Positions 1 to 8,656 of a DNA stretch of 64,000 nt are shown here, piece after piece. The notes under the pieces were generated by a model, which worked only from the letters and a program-made list of their open reading frames with translations, was not told the DNA's origin and did not search any database. Origin of the DNA: Flectonema sp. DT1601 (taxonomy: Eukaryota > Euglenozoa > Diplonemea > Diplonemida > Diplonemidae); contig OZ025849.1 of assembly GCA_964019425.1 (NCBI GenBank), positions 248,001 through 312,000 on the forward strand, in the 5' to 3' direction. Positions within the stretch are counted from its first letter, which is position 1; each line of letters begins with the position of its first letter. Made by a program: the position numbers and the translations under genes.

Positions 1-2
1 GG

Positions 3-452
3 TTACGCATAGCTGAGAAGAACTCTGGTTTGGGAGGAGGATTCCGTTCAGTTCAAGAGGCTGCAGATCTAATGGCGAGACACACGAATTCTAGTTCTCA
101 TGCGACAGTATCAGAAGCTGTATTCAAAAAGTTGTTAGAATCGGAGTCTCCTCCTTGGCGTTTAGACATTGCTGAGAATGTTGAAAATGATGATGAGAAA
201 GCTAGCCTCCTCGCTCTTGTTGATGGGCCAGCTGTAATTTCACTCCCAGGAACTCATGTTGCTGGTGCCTGTCGTAAACATTTGAATTCTCTTCATCTTT
301 GGGCTGATGCTAATGAAATCAACAGACTTCGTTCAGCACTCAACCTTCCAATTCCACAGCCAGTTCAAAAAAAACGTGAACGTGACGAAGCAGCCGCCGA
401 AGAAACTGGCGAACTAAAAAAACCCAAAGAAGACGTCGAAGAAGAGAAATGA
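3..452 (+). CDS. C-terminal fragment of an unrecognised protein
   Basis: This frame is open to the left window edge and ends with TGA at 450-452, so only the last 149 residues are visible. The fragment has a soluble, helix-rich region (SVQEAADLMARH, then LDIAENVENDDEKASLLALV), a conserved-looking stretch VISLPGTHVAGACRKHLNSL, and a very charged tail rich in Lys and Glu that suggests a nuclear protein. No domain was recognised. Codon use matches the other AT-leaning genes of the window. It is followed by a 665 bp AT-rich spacer before the kinase gene. The coding call rests on frame length and composition; the function is unknown. Confidence 0.75.
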   Translation, partial: LRIAEKNSGLGGGFRSVQEAADLMARHTNSSSHATVSEAVFKKLLESESPPWRLDIAENVENDDEKASLLALVDGPAVISLPGTHVAGACRKHLNSLHLWADANEINRLRSALNLPIPQPVQKKRERDEAAAEETGELKKPKEDVEEEK

Positions 453-1117
453 GCAACAACCTCTGCTGGTGATCGAGGGGTGCGTTCGGTGGGTGTTGTA
501 CAGTCGCTTGGATAGTCTGCCAGTTTTTCAATTAAATAGTGTTCTCATTTTTATTCTTCAACAAACAAAGTCTTTGTGAAGATAGCCTACACGTAGTCCT
601 TTCTAACCCGCGTTGCGATTTCGCGTACAGCAACTTAGTGTAATTACATGTTAAATCGAAACCCAGTTCATGTTTTTTTTTTTTTTTTTTTTGAGATTTC
701 TTTTTTTGGTATTGAGTCAGCTAGTTGGGGGCGTCTCCAGCTGACAAAATGTCAGAGAAGAAAACTATTTCAGATTTGAGAGCCGATAATTTCCCCCCCC
801 TTCCTTTTTTTTTATATTTTTATTTCAGTTTTACTAAAATAAAAACGGCTCATCTGAATAGTTTTTGTGTTATGAAAAAGAAAAAAAAAAAAAAAAAAAA
901 CCCAGATTTCGATTCCTCTGCCATCATCAAAATAGTATTTCTCATCAGCTTTGTGTACCATAAAAAAAAAAATATTGATGTGTTTGTGTGTTTTTTTGAT
1001 ATAGTTATTTAAAATCAGGGTAAGCACATCACATGAGGGAGTTAATTGTACTTTAACAAGTCTTTTCCCCCTTGATTTCGATAAATAAATATTCCACCTC
1101 CTTAGAAAATCATAAAA
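453..1117. other. Spacer with homopolymer runs and one structured repeat
   Basis: No protein gene was seen. The stretch holds the 3' end of the preceding transcript, T and A runs of up to about 22 bases, and copy A of the dispersed structured repeat (739-870). A CTTAG just upstream of the next ATG at 1118 would serve as the splice acceptor of the kinase mRNA. Confidence 0.6.
739..870 (+). repeat. Structured repeat family, copy A
   Basis: A small hairpin, CTGAC(741-745)/GTCAG(751-755), is followed by an arm at 761-775 (AAAACTATTTCAGAT) that pairs with 852-866 (ATCTGAATAGTTTTT), apart from one bulged T. GAGCCG lies just inside the stem. The same order of parts recurs near 31.0 kb and 32.1 kb, and in decayed form near 20.9 kb. 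In the 31.0 kb copy the small hairpin reads CCGAC/GTCGG, a compensatory T-A to C-G change. This looks like a structured RNA or an RNA-derived repeat; the family was not identified. Confidence 0.5.
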
Positions 1118-2329
1118 ATGGAATTCGTCAGAAGCAATCTCAGCATGGATACAGAAATGGTTGAAGCTGATAATGAAGTACTCACAGGTCGTGGGTTGAT
1201 ATTCAGCAACGATTTTGATAAAACAGCAAAGAGTAACGAGACGTCCTCAGACTACGACAGCGACAGTGATCTGGTCACTCGTTTTGCGGAAGAATTTCAA
1301 GAATTGAGCGTACTTGGATGTGGAACCTACGGCATGGTCACTAAGGTTCGACACAAGTTAGACGGTCAGATATACGCCGTCAAGAAGAGCTTGAGACCAT
1401 TTCAAGGAAGAAAGGCTAAAGAAAATCGACTCCAAGAAGCCTACGCTGGAGCATCTCTCCCTCACACACAACACATCGTAAAATACTACGACTGTTGGAT
1501 TGAAACAGACAACACAACCCGAACAGATACATTATACATCAGATTTGAGTATTGTGAAGGAGGTGATATCTCTAAAATCCAATCTTGGACATACAATGAA
1601 GTGTTAGAACTGTTTTATCAAACAGCTCTCGGACTCCATTCTCTTCATTCTCTTAATGTTGTTCACCTCGATATTAAACCAGATAATATCTACTTATCGA
1701 CAAAAACTGGTAAAAGAGTTTTTAAACTCGGCGATCTGGGTCTTGTTAGAAAGGTAGACGATGCACACAGACAGAGATGGGTTGGAGAGAATGACGACGA
1801 AGGTGACTCGAGGTATCTCTGTCCTGTTTTCCTTAGAGAGAATGCAGTGTCTCAGTCAGGTGCATTTACTAAGGCTGCTGATATCTTTTCACTTGCTGCG
1901 ACTATTTATGAGATCGCCAGAGGGGTTCCACTTCCAGTAAGAGGTGATCAATGGATGGCAATAAGACGTTGTCCAGCAGAAGATTTAGAATCTGTTTATC
2001 CAACAGAATTCGTTAATTTATTAAAGGCTTGCATGCATGGAGATCCTGATTGTCGTCCAAGTACAATGGAAGTGTTGCAGAATCCAATCTTCGCATCATT
2101 CAAACAATCTACTCCGCAGGAAGCTGCGACCATTTCTAGTCTTGAGAATCGAATTAGGGAATTGAAATCTGAAATTAGTTCACTCTCTCCTTCAACTAAT
2201 TCTGATTCTTCACCACCTGGTCTTTCACCTTCACCTGATGGTATGTCGTCACCACAGACTCCTCCAAGTGGGTTTCAATGCCCTCCGCAGTTTCCTCAAT
2301 TACAGGCGGCGAGCTGGTTGCATCATTAG
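1118..2329 (+). CDS. WEE1: WEE1-like protein kinase
   Basis: This 403-residue kinase is of the WEE1/MYT1 type, which phosphorylates the glycine loop of cyclin-dependent kinases and delays mitotic entry. A Ser/Asp-rich N-terminus (1-55) precedes the glycine loop GCGTYGMV (67-74), the ATP lysine in YAVKKS (near 89), the catalytic loop HLDIKPDN (183-190; WEE1-type HxDIKP), and the metal-binding motif GDLGL, which has the WEE-family DLG in place of DFG. The activation-segment motif EGDSRYL (228-234) and GDQW are also WEE1 hallmarks. A short coiled coil and a Ser/Pro-rich tail follow. It is much shorter than metazoan WEE1 because the N-terminal regulatory region is small. No intron is needed. A CTTAG acceptor lies close to the ATG. 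MYT1 is the alternative, but no membrane segment is present. Confidence 0.88.
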   Translation: MEFVRSNLSMDTEMVEADNEVLTGRGLIFSNDFDKTAKSNETSSDYDSDSDLVTRFAEEFQELSVLGCGTYGMVTKVRHKLDGQIYAVKKSLRPFQGRKAKENRLQEAYAGASLPHTQHIVKYYDCWIETDNTTRTDTLYIRFEYCEGGDISKIQSWTYNEVLELFYQTALGLHSLHSLNVVHLDIKPDNIYLSTKTGKRVFKLGDLGLVRKVDDAHRQRWVGENDDEGDSRYLCPVFLRENAVSQSGAFTKAADIFSLAATIYEIARGVPLPVRGDQWMAIRRCPAEDLESVYPTEFVNLLKACMHGDPDCRPSTMEVLQNPIFASFKQSTPQEAATISSLENRIRELKSEISSLSPSTNSDSSPPGLSPSPDGMSSPQTPPSGFQCPPQFPQLQAASWLHH

Positions 2330-4026
2330 TTGGCTGCTGCTATCTGCAGTTTCCAAGGGTTTTTCAAATAGTGATCACCAGATTAAAAAAAAAAAAAAAG
2401 ACGAAATTTTCGGTTTTTTTTTTTTTTTTTTTTTCATGAATAACAAACACCACAACAACCAAAATGAAACACACTCTTTGTTCATCTGTGTGAATGCGAA
2501 AAAGACGGTTGTTACCTTTTGCCGTTCCCCTTTTTTCTCTTCTTATTAGCACGCGTTCCCTATAACCCCCCTTAGATTACCCTCACGAATCCCCTATAAG
2601 ACAGCCATCAGTAGGCTGTTACTATTTAGCTTAACAAAAAGGAGATAGCAATACACGCACGTTGAGAAAAAGAATTAATTTTTTTTGAAGTAGAGGAGGA
2701 GAAAATGAAGGGAAAACAAGGACAGGAATTTATATTAGTTTGTGGATTCACTTTTCCGTTTGGTTTGGTAGGGTGTGTCTTTCTCATTTCATTTTTTTTT
2801 AATTTTTTTTTTTTTTTTTTTCAATATGCTGAGCGAACGACCTCATCTTCCCACACCTTAGATATTCATATTGAAGAAGAAAATAGTGACTTATGTAGTT
2901 GTTGGGTCTTTTCTTGTTCATCTTTGATAATTTCATTGTCAAAAAGAACCCTTTTTCATTTTTATATTTTCTGAGTGCAGAAATGTACTCAGAACTGTCT
3001 CTTTGTTATCCTTCATTACAATCACACGGAATCTGTTGAATGGAATTACTGCTCAATAGAGATTACTGCTACTGGGGATTACTGCATGGAAAGATTAGTG
3101 CAGTTTTTTTTCCACACAGTGAATTTCCAATTGCAGTAATGGGAATTGAATTAACCGACAAGAAATCAAAGTATTCCTTTGTGGAAATTAAATGATGGTG
3201 ATCCACTATCGGTGAATAGGTTTGACATAATCTCTGGGGGTGTCAATCCTTATCTTGTCCTTCCCAAAAGTAACCAGAACTACCCCAAATGGAGATCAAC
3301 GTTAAGTTGTCAGAGCTCCGGTTGCTCAGGTTGGAAGTCGAAGGACTTTGGAGGAGATCGTCTCGGAGCTGTTCTCTCGGAAATTGAAAATAAGAACCAA
3401 AAAAAAACGGAGTGCAGAAATGCATGTTCGAAAAAAAGTAAAAATATTTTATATTTACTTGAACTGTAAGTAGCCAAGAGGAGGTGCTATCAACCAAACG
3501 TTTTTTTTTTTTTTTTTTTTTTTTGATTTCTCATTTAAATTTGAGTGTTTTGTTAGAACTACTTCTACCACTTTGAGGATTTGACAAGGATGGCGAGTGA
3601 GGAACTCTGACACATAATACAGACTATCGTTTTTTTTTTCTTTTTCTTTTTTTTTTTCTCCCCAAAGTTTCACATATTTCGAAAAGCGTTCCCTCTCAAC
3701 TATTATTATTATTTTTCTTTTTTTTTTTTAAAAAAAGATTTTCACTTTCCCCTATCTTTTTTCCCTCTTATATTTCTATTTCTTCACAAAATCCCCACCG
3801 TGCAGCTATCTGAGTTCCTATTTGGCGTTGGTCGTTTTTATCGACTGCTATTTCTATATTTTTATTTTATTATTTTGTAAAACAGGTGCATAACTGCATA
3901 AGAACTCTGCGGGAAAAAATTTTTTTTCTCAAAAAAAAAAAAAAAAAAAATAGAACACAACAATCCAGTTCTTTCCAACAGCAGTAACAATTACCCAAAA
4001 AAGAAAATAAAATAAAATAACATAAA
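2330..4026. other. Gene-poor spacer, 1.7 kb
   Basis: The only open frames are short and compositionally biased. The spacer holds many A and T runs of 10-22 bases, a hairpin with arms ACAGCC and GGCTGT near 2600, and a 437 bp segment bounded by 13-base direct repeats (reported separately). The last 60 bases before the next ATG include a CAACAG that could be its acceptor. Confidence 0.6.
2973..3422 (+). mobile_element. Candidate retroposed segment with target-site duplication
   Basis: A perfect 13-base direct repeat, GAGTGCAGAAATG, lies at 2973-2985 and again at 3410-3422. The right copy is directly preceded by an A-rich tail (AACCAAAAAAAAACG). Direct repeats plus a 3' A-tail are what LINE-driven retroposition leaves behind. 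The 424 bp interior is less homopolymeric than its surroundings and holds a short Leu-rich reading frame (SELRLLRLEVEGLW) near 3305-3350, possibly from a processed transcript. The left repeat also sits in a small hairpin (CTGAGT at 2971-2976, ACTCAG at 2987-2992). The source gene was not identified. Confidence 0.4.
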
Positions 4027-4257
4027 ATGGGAGTCGGGTGCAACATGAACGTGATGGATGAATTAGATATCACAATGATGAACAAATCAGGTCCTAAACA
4101 AGCCACATCAAAAGACTTTGGCGACAGTAAGAAATCAAGTTCAGTTAATCAAGAAACTATTGATGCGTGGTCAGGACAAGATCAAGGACTTGCCAGGTTA
4201 GCAGGTATAAAAGATAAGAAAGTTGCTGGAGAGCCGAGTAGCTGTCCTCTTCAATGA
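4027..4257 (+). CDS. Small hypothetical protein, 76 aa
   Basis: This is a short soluble frame starting MGVGCNMNVMDELDITMM and ending in a Cys/Pro tail (SSCPLQ). It has no signal peptide or membrane segment. Residues 40-65 (NQETIDAWSGQDQGLARLAG) look like a short amphipathic helix. Its composition is not of the low-complexity kind seen in spurious frames of the spacers, and a CAACAG acceptor lies about 45 bases upstream of the ATG, as for other genes here. It was not recognised. A longer spliced gene with further exons cannot be excluded. Confidence 0.5.
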   Translation: MGVGCNMNVMDELDITMMNKSGPKQATSKDFGDSKKSSSVNQETIDAWSGQDQGLARLAGIKDKKVAGEPSSCPLQ

Positions 4258-4515
4258 TGTCTTTTGTTATTCATTCGACCTGAGTGCGTTGAGGAATATC
4301 CTTTCTGTTTAGGCAGTCATATTTACACGTTTTTTAATAAAAAAACAAAAAAACAAAAAGACACTTTTTCCCTGCACACGTACGTTCAGTTTTTTTTTTT
4401 TTTTTTTTGTTTTTTTCCAGTTTAAGCGACTTGGTTGTGTGACTTTTTGTATCAATGAAAATAATCATATTACTTTCAAAGTTCACCTCAGACATATCAC
4501 CCACCCCCCTAAAGT

Positions 4516-5936
4516 ATGAGAAGGGGGATAACACAATTCATAAAACGTAAGAAATATACCAGAGCATGGACTGATGATTTCAGATCGATTATAGAGGACC
4601 CTGCTATTGGATGTGCTGTTGGAAACGTTCCATATTATGAAGGAGGACCTTTAGTAGCGGTGTTATTCGGTTGGCCAGGAGCGACAGAACAATCAATGAA
4701 ACAATACTCACGATTATATGATAATATGGGGGTACCCTCAGTGATGGTCGTCCCTACATGGAGAGAAGCAACTGACGTTCAAACTGCCGATATAAAAATT
4801 CAGCGAATCATGGCTGAACTACAAGTAGAGCTTTGTAATTTACGAACTGACTTGGTGTTGCATTTCTTCTCATCAACGACATTTCAATTTTTAGGTCCGA
4901 TGGTGTATCTTGGTAGACGAGTCACCAAAGGTATTATATTTGATAGCTGTCCTGTCCTTTCACGAGAAAATGATAGTTGGTACAACGCTTCTCGGCATTC
5001 GAATGTTGCAAAATATTTAGCTGAAAAAGGAATAATTAAGTCAGTAGGAATACTCTCACAGTTTATGTCTACCTGGAGATTCCTCAGACGAAATGTTGAA
5101 TTGTACTGGCAGAATAACGCTCGTGAAAAAACAGCTTTAGAAATGATGTACGCACCTCAATTATATCTTCGTTCAGCAGACGATCCATTTATGAGAAAAC
5201 AGTATGTGTTTTGAGATTTGTCATTTCGTTTCAAATGACAAAAAAAAAAAAAAAAAAAAACAAACAAACAGAGAAATAGACGAGCTAATAGAATACAATA
5301 GAGAATACAAATCAATGAAAGTTTGGGAAGTAACCTGGCCAGGAAATAAGCACACCTGTTTGTTGGATAATCACGCCGAAGAGTATGAAAACGTTCTAAG
5401 AGATTTTATAAACGGAATTGCTCCTATTAAAGTCGAACAACTCGAAGTCGGTCGCAATGCTGGTTCCGAATGGCCTCCTGCGTATGTTCTATTTATATAC
5501 TACATGATGAGGTCTCAAAAAAAAAAAAAACAAGGAAAAAATAAAATAATAATAAACCAACAGAGTACCCACTGATGAAGAAATCCGACATGCATCTAAA
5601 TGGTCACGTCTCTACATCAGTCCGTACCATGAGAGTGAAATGCTTAAACAAAAAATAATAAGTGAGAAGAGGAATATTAACGCACAGCAAATGAATTCCA
5701 TTCCTAGCGACTCTCCGACTTTTCGTTATCCTGATGGATCTATCAGGGCTAAACCTGCATCTCTAGATGAGACAAAGAAATATATTGACAACAACACGGT
5801 TGAGTTTCCACCCGGAGTCGCTGATCTTCGAGGACGTTCTCACGTACAGAGAACTGCTCCAAATGCCGAAAATAAAATGTTTGAAGTTCCTCCCGCGCGT
5901 CATGAAGTCGTGTACAGAGATTTGACTAAACCATAG
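4516..5936 (+). CDS. TMEM53/DUF829 alpha/beta-hydrolase-like protein
   Basis: There are three exons: 4516-5201, 5272-5481 and 5564-5936. Both introns (70 and 82 bp) have GTATGT donors and A-rich CAG acceptors, and splicing keeps the frame across both (422 residues). The family (TMEM53, DUF829) has an alpha/beta-hydrolase fold. Visible family features are VLFGWPG near residue 50, YSRLYDNMG, a strand-turn HFFSST where the nucleophile elbow is expected, GIIFDSCP, YLRSADDPF, and the late block VTWPGNKHTCLLDNHAEEY around the expected catalytic His. Homologues have been linked to nuclear-envelope functions, but the substrate is unknown. The C-terminal 120 residues (after KWSRLYISPYH) are extra and hydrophilic. 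Intron 1 contains a perfect 10 bp hairpin. An upstream exon is possible because the start lies close to an AG. Confidence 0.8.
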
Positions 5937-6249
5937 TAGCCCTTTTATAACTATATATCTGAATACTGCTTCTTTTTAAGAAGTAATTCTGCAAAAAGAA
6001 AAAAACTCCCCCGAGGCAATATCAACCTTGGGAATTCCGTTTCTCGATCCGTTTCAATTCTCACACATGGATAGATACCCAGCACAACCGAATGGGGAAA
6101 ACCCAAATGAGAAATCATTGACGAAAATGATTAAATTGTTATCTTTTTCTTATACAACACAGCAACAATACAATGATACGTTTCTGGTTTAGATCTGTTG
6201 GTTATTGTGTGTTGAGTTATTTTACTTTTCAACCCATAGTTTCTACAAA
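5937..6249. other. Spacer before the protease array
   Basis: This 313 bp spacer has no gene. Its last 12 bases match the leader of protease copy 5, including the AG at 6238-6239. Confidence 0.6.
6236..6249 (+). promoter_or_regulatory. Shared splice-acceptor leader of the protease genes
   Basis: All five protease copies have AG followed by TTTCTACAAA or TCTCTACAAA directly before the ATG. Copies 1 and 5 share CCCATAGTTTCTACAAAATG although the DNA further upstream differs. Conservation starting exactly at the AG fits a 3' splice site with an 11-base 5' leader, most likely a spliced-leader addition site; this is inference. Confidence 0.5.
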
Positions 6250-7917
6250 ATGAAATCGGTTGCCGCAGTCTTCTGTGCCCTTGTGGGTACATCGATGGGT
6301 CTTGAGGAGTTGTCGATGCTCCACTCGCCAGCTGTCATCCCGAACGGATGGAAGAAGAGTGACGAGACTGTTGACAAGAGATCGATGTTGGAAGTCACCA
6401 TTGGTGTTAAGAGAGAGAACACTGACAGACTTGCCAAGGCTTTGAGAGCTGTTTCTGACCCAGATTCCAACAGCTACCTTCAGTACCCGACTCCTGCTGA
6501 GCTCGCTAAGATCTCCCAGCCTTCGGCTGCTTCCTTGAAGACCGCGAAGGACTTCGTCCACAGATACGGAATGAACATCGTATCAGTTCACCCGGACGGT
6601 GACTACATTACTGCCAGCGCTTCCCTTTCACAGATTGAAGAGGCCGCTCACGGAGTCTTCGATGTTTTCTACCATGGAGTGACTGGAGCCAAGACTGTCC
6701 GTATTGCGAACGGAGTCAAGGTACCAAAGACTGTTGCTGACGTGATCGACACTTTCACTGGATTCCACTCCTTCCCACTCGTCGTATCGGCTCCAAAGGT
6801 TGCCGCTCCATCTGTTGCCGGAGTTGTGACTCCGCAAGTTATCAGAGACACCTACAAGATCACTTCTGTCCCAAAGAGTGGAAAGCAGAACATTCAGGCC
6901 ATCGCTGAGTTCCAGGGACAGTACGTGAGAGATGCGGATCTCGACCACTTCTGCAAGAAGTACAACAACGGAGTCAACTGCAAGATCGAGAAGTACATTG
7001 GTCGGAACAAGGAGTTTCCTGCTGGAGTTGAGTCGATGCTTGACACTGAGTACATCACCGCCATCGGAAACACTTCGACTTGGGTGTACAGCTATCCAAA
7101 TATTGATTTCTGCAACGACCTTCTCGTGTTTACTGGAAACGTGTCGGCGGAGACCAGCACCTACCCATACGTCATCTCGGTCAGTTACGGAAGTCAGAAG
7201 ATCGACTACTGTCCAGCCGAAGTCATCACCAGAGTTGCTACCGACTTCCAGAAGTTGGGATTGAAGGGAATCTCTGTAATGATCTCATCAGGTGACGATG
7301 GAAGTGGTGGAAGTACCAGACAGGGATCAAACAACGGAAAGTTGTCTCCTGCCTTCCCAGCCTCTGTTCCTGACGTGACTGCCGTCGGATCGACTTTCTT
7401 CGTGTCCGGAACCGCCGGTGAGCAGGAGGCCAGCCGCTCATTTGGATCAGGTGGTGGATTCTCATACGACTACCCAATCCCAAGCTACCAGGCTGCTGAT
7501 GTTGCTGCTTACATGTCGAAGGTTGCCCTCCCAGACAAGGAATACGCCAAGGCCGCAAGAGGAAGCCCCGACACTTCATTCTTGGGAGAGAGCTTCACTG
7601 TTGTCGCAAACGACTTCACAATGGCTGTTAATGGTACTTCTGCTTCATCCCCGTCATTCGCTGGAGTTGTGTCCCTTCTGAACGAGATCTGCTTAGCTGA
7701 ATCTGGAAAGCCACTCGGATTCTTGAACCCATTTTTGTACAAGAACCCAAGAATGTTGAACGACATCACCAAGGGAACCAACGCCATTGGTGAGAACAAG
7801 GAAGCCGGTTGGGCTGCCACTGCAGGTTGGGACGCATGCACTGGTTTGGGAACACCAAACTTCCCAGAGATGGTTGCCGCTGTGAAGGCTCAATGTGCCA
7901 AGGCTAGACGTAACTAG
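6250..7917 (+). CDS. Secreted tripeptidyl-peptidase (sedolisin, S53), copy 1
   Basis: This 555-residue serine-carboxyl peptidase of family S53 (TPP1/sedolisin) removes tripeptides from protein N-termini at acid pH, in lysosomes or digestive vacuoles or outside the cell. A signal peptide (1-17) and an S53 pro-domain (about 22-175) precede the catalytic domain. The catalytic Glu and Asp are E261 and D265 in GVESMLD, the oxyanion Asp lies in SGDDG (349-350), and the nucleophile is S464 in NGTSAS. The calcium site is formed by the LNDITKG and AGWDACTGLGTPNFP blocks. The start was set at 6250 because all five copies agree from that Met; an in-frame extension to 6205 is not shared. It is intronless. 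It differs from copies 2 and 3 only by Arg for Gln at 252. It is more GC-rich with a stronger codon bias than its neighbours. Confidence 0.95.
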   Translation: MKSVAAVFCALVGTSMGLEELSMLHSPAVIPNGWKKSDETVDKRSMLEVTIGVKRENTDRLAKALRAVSDPDSNSYLQYPTPAELAKISQPSAASLKTAKDFVHRYGMNIVSVHPDGDYITASASLSQIEEAAHGVFDVFYHGVTGAKTVRIANGVKVPKTVADVIDTFTGFHSFPLVVSAPKVAAPSVAGVVTPQVIRDTYKITSVPKSGKQNIQAIAEFQGQYVRDADLDHFCKKYNNGVNCKIEKYIGRNKEFPAGVESMLDTEYITAIGNTSTWVYSYPNIDFCNDLLVFTGNVSAETSTYPYVISVSYGSQKIDYCPAEVITRVATDFQKLGLKGISVMISSGDDGSGGSTRQGSNNGKLSPAFPASVPDVTAVGSTFFVSGTAGEQEASRSFGSGGGFSYDYPIPSYQAADVAAYMSKVALPDKEYAKAARGSPDTSFLGESFTVVANDFTMAVNGTSASSPSFAGVVSLLNEICLAESGKPLGFLNPFLYKNPRMLNDITKGTNAIGENKEAGWAATAGWDACTGLGTPNFPEMVAAVKAQCAKARRN

Positions 7918-8656
7918 GCTGCGCTACTGCTGCTCTTTTAAAGAATGTATCCTCTCATCTTAAATTTATAAGAATGGTAACTCTTTCTTTTTCATTGTTT
8001 ATTAACCTCTTCCTTAAATCTTGGAAGATGATCGCTCTTTCGGTTCTCTTTGTTGTTGGTTGGGTTTCCCTTCTTCACTTAGAAGACTGAGAGAGTCTTA
8101 ATTACCGTCATAAATTTTACTATGTCGTGTGTTATTTAATTATATTCGATGGTTTTGTGAAGGGAATTGATTTTTCTGACCATCATCATCATCATCATCG
8201 ACATGTGCACTGGCTCACTGCCGTGCTTATTTTATACATTCGAAGCTTTCATTTCACTTCGTTTCTTGAATTGATTTCTTTTGAATTCCGTGTGTTCTTA
8301 TTTTTCCTTCCTTTCGTCGTGATACCCACCTCTCCTTGTGCAGGAGAAGTGAATATTTCAAACCAAAACATAAATTCTCCCTCTCTTCTGCTTTCGTTTA
8401 ACGGAACATTGTTCCGGTCAATTACGAGAGCTCAAAACATGGTTGTGATCTGTGTGGGTCTCATAAGCTTTGCATTCTCTTTTCCAGTTCACAACATACA
8501 AACATCCACAAGGGGGACAGTTGTTTCGCTCGCATTGTGCAATTCGATTATTGTTTTGAGTTAATACTAAAAGATTGTCTCGCATAGGTGTTTTGTTTGA
8601 ATGGCTCATGTTTCCCGTCAGGGTTATTATTTTTTGCTCTTCAAAGTCTCTACAAA

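Noticed and set aside
8127-8564. Open frame with a six-His run in the protease spacer, repeated at 10534 and 12941
   Set aside because: It is repeated only because the spacer is repeated. The His run is a (CAT)n microsatellite, the rest is Phe/Ile-rich noise, and the frame is absent from the spacer between copies 4 and 5.
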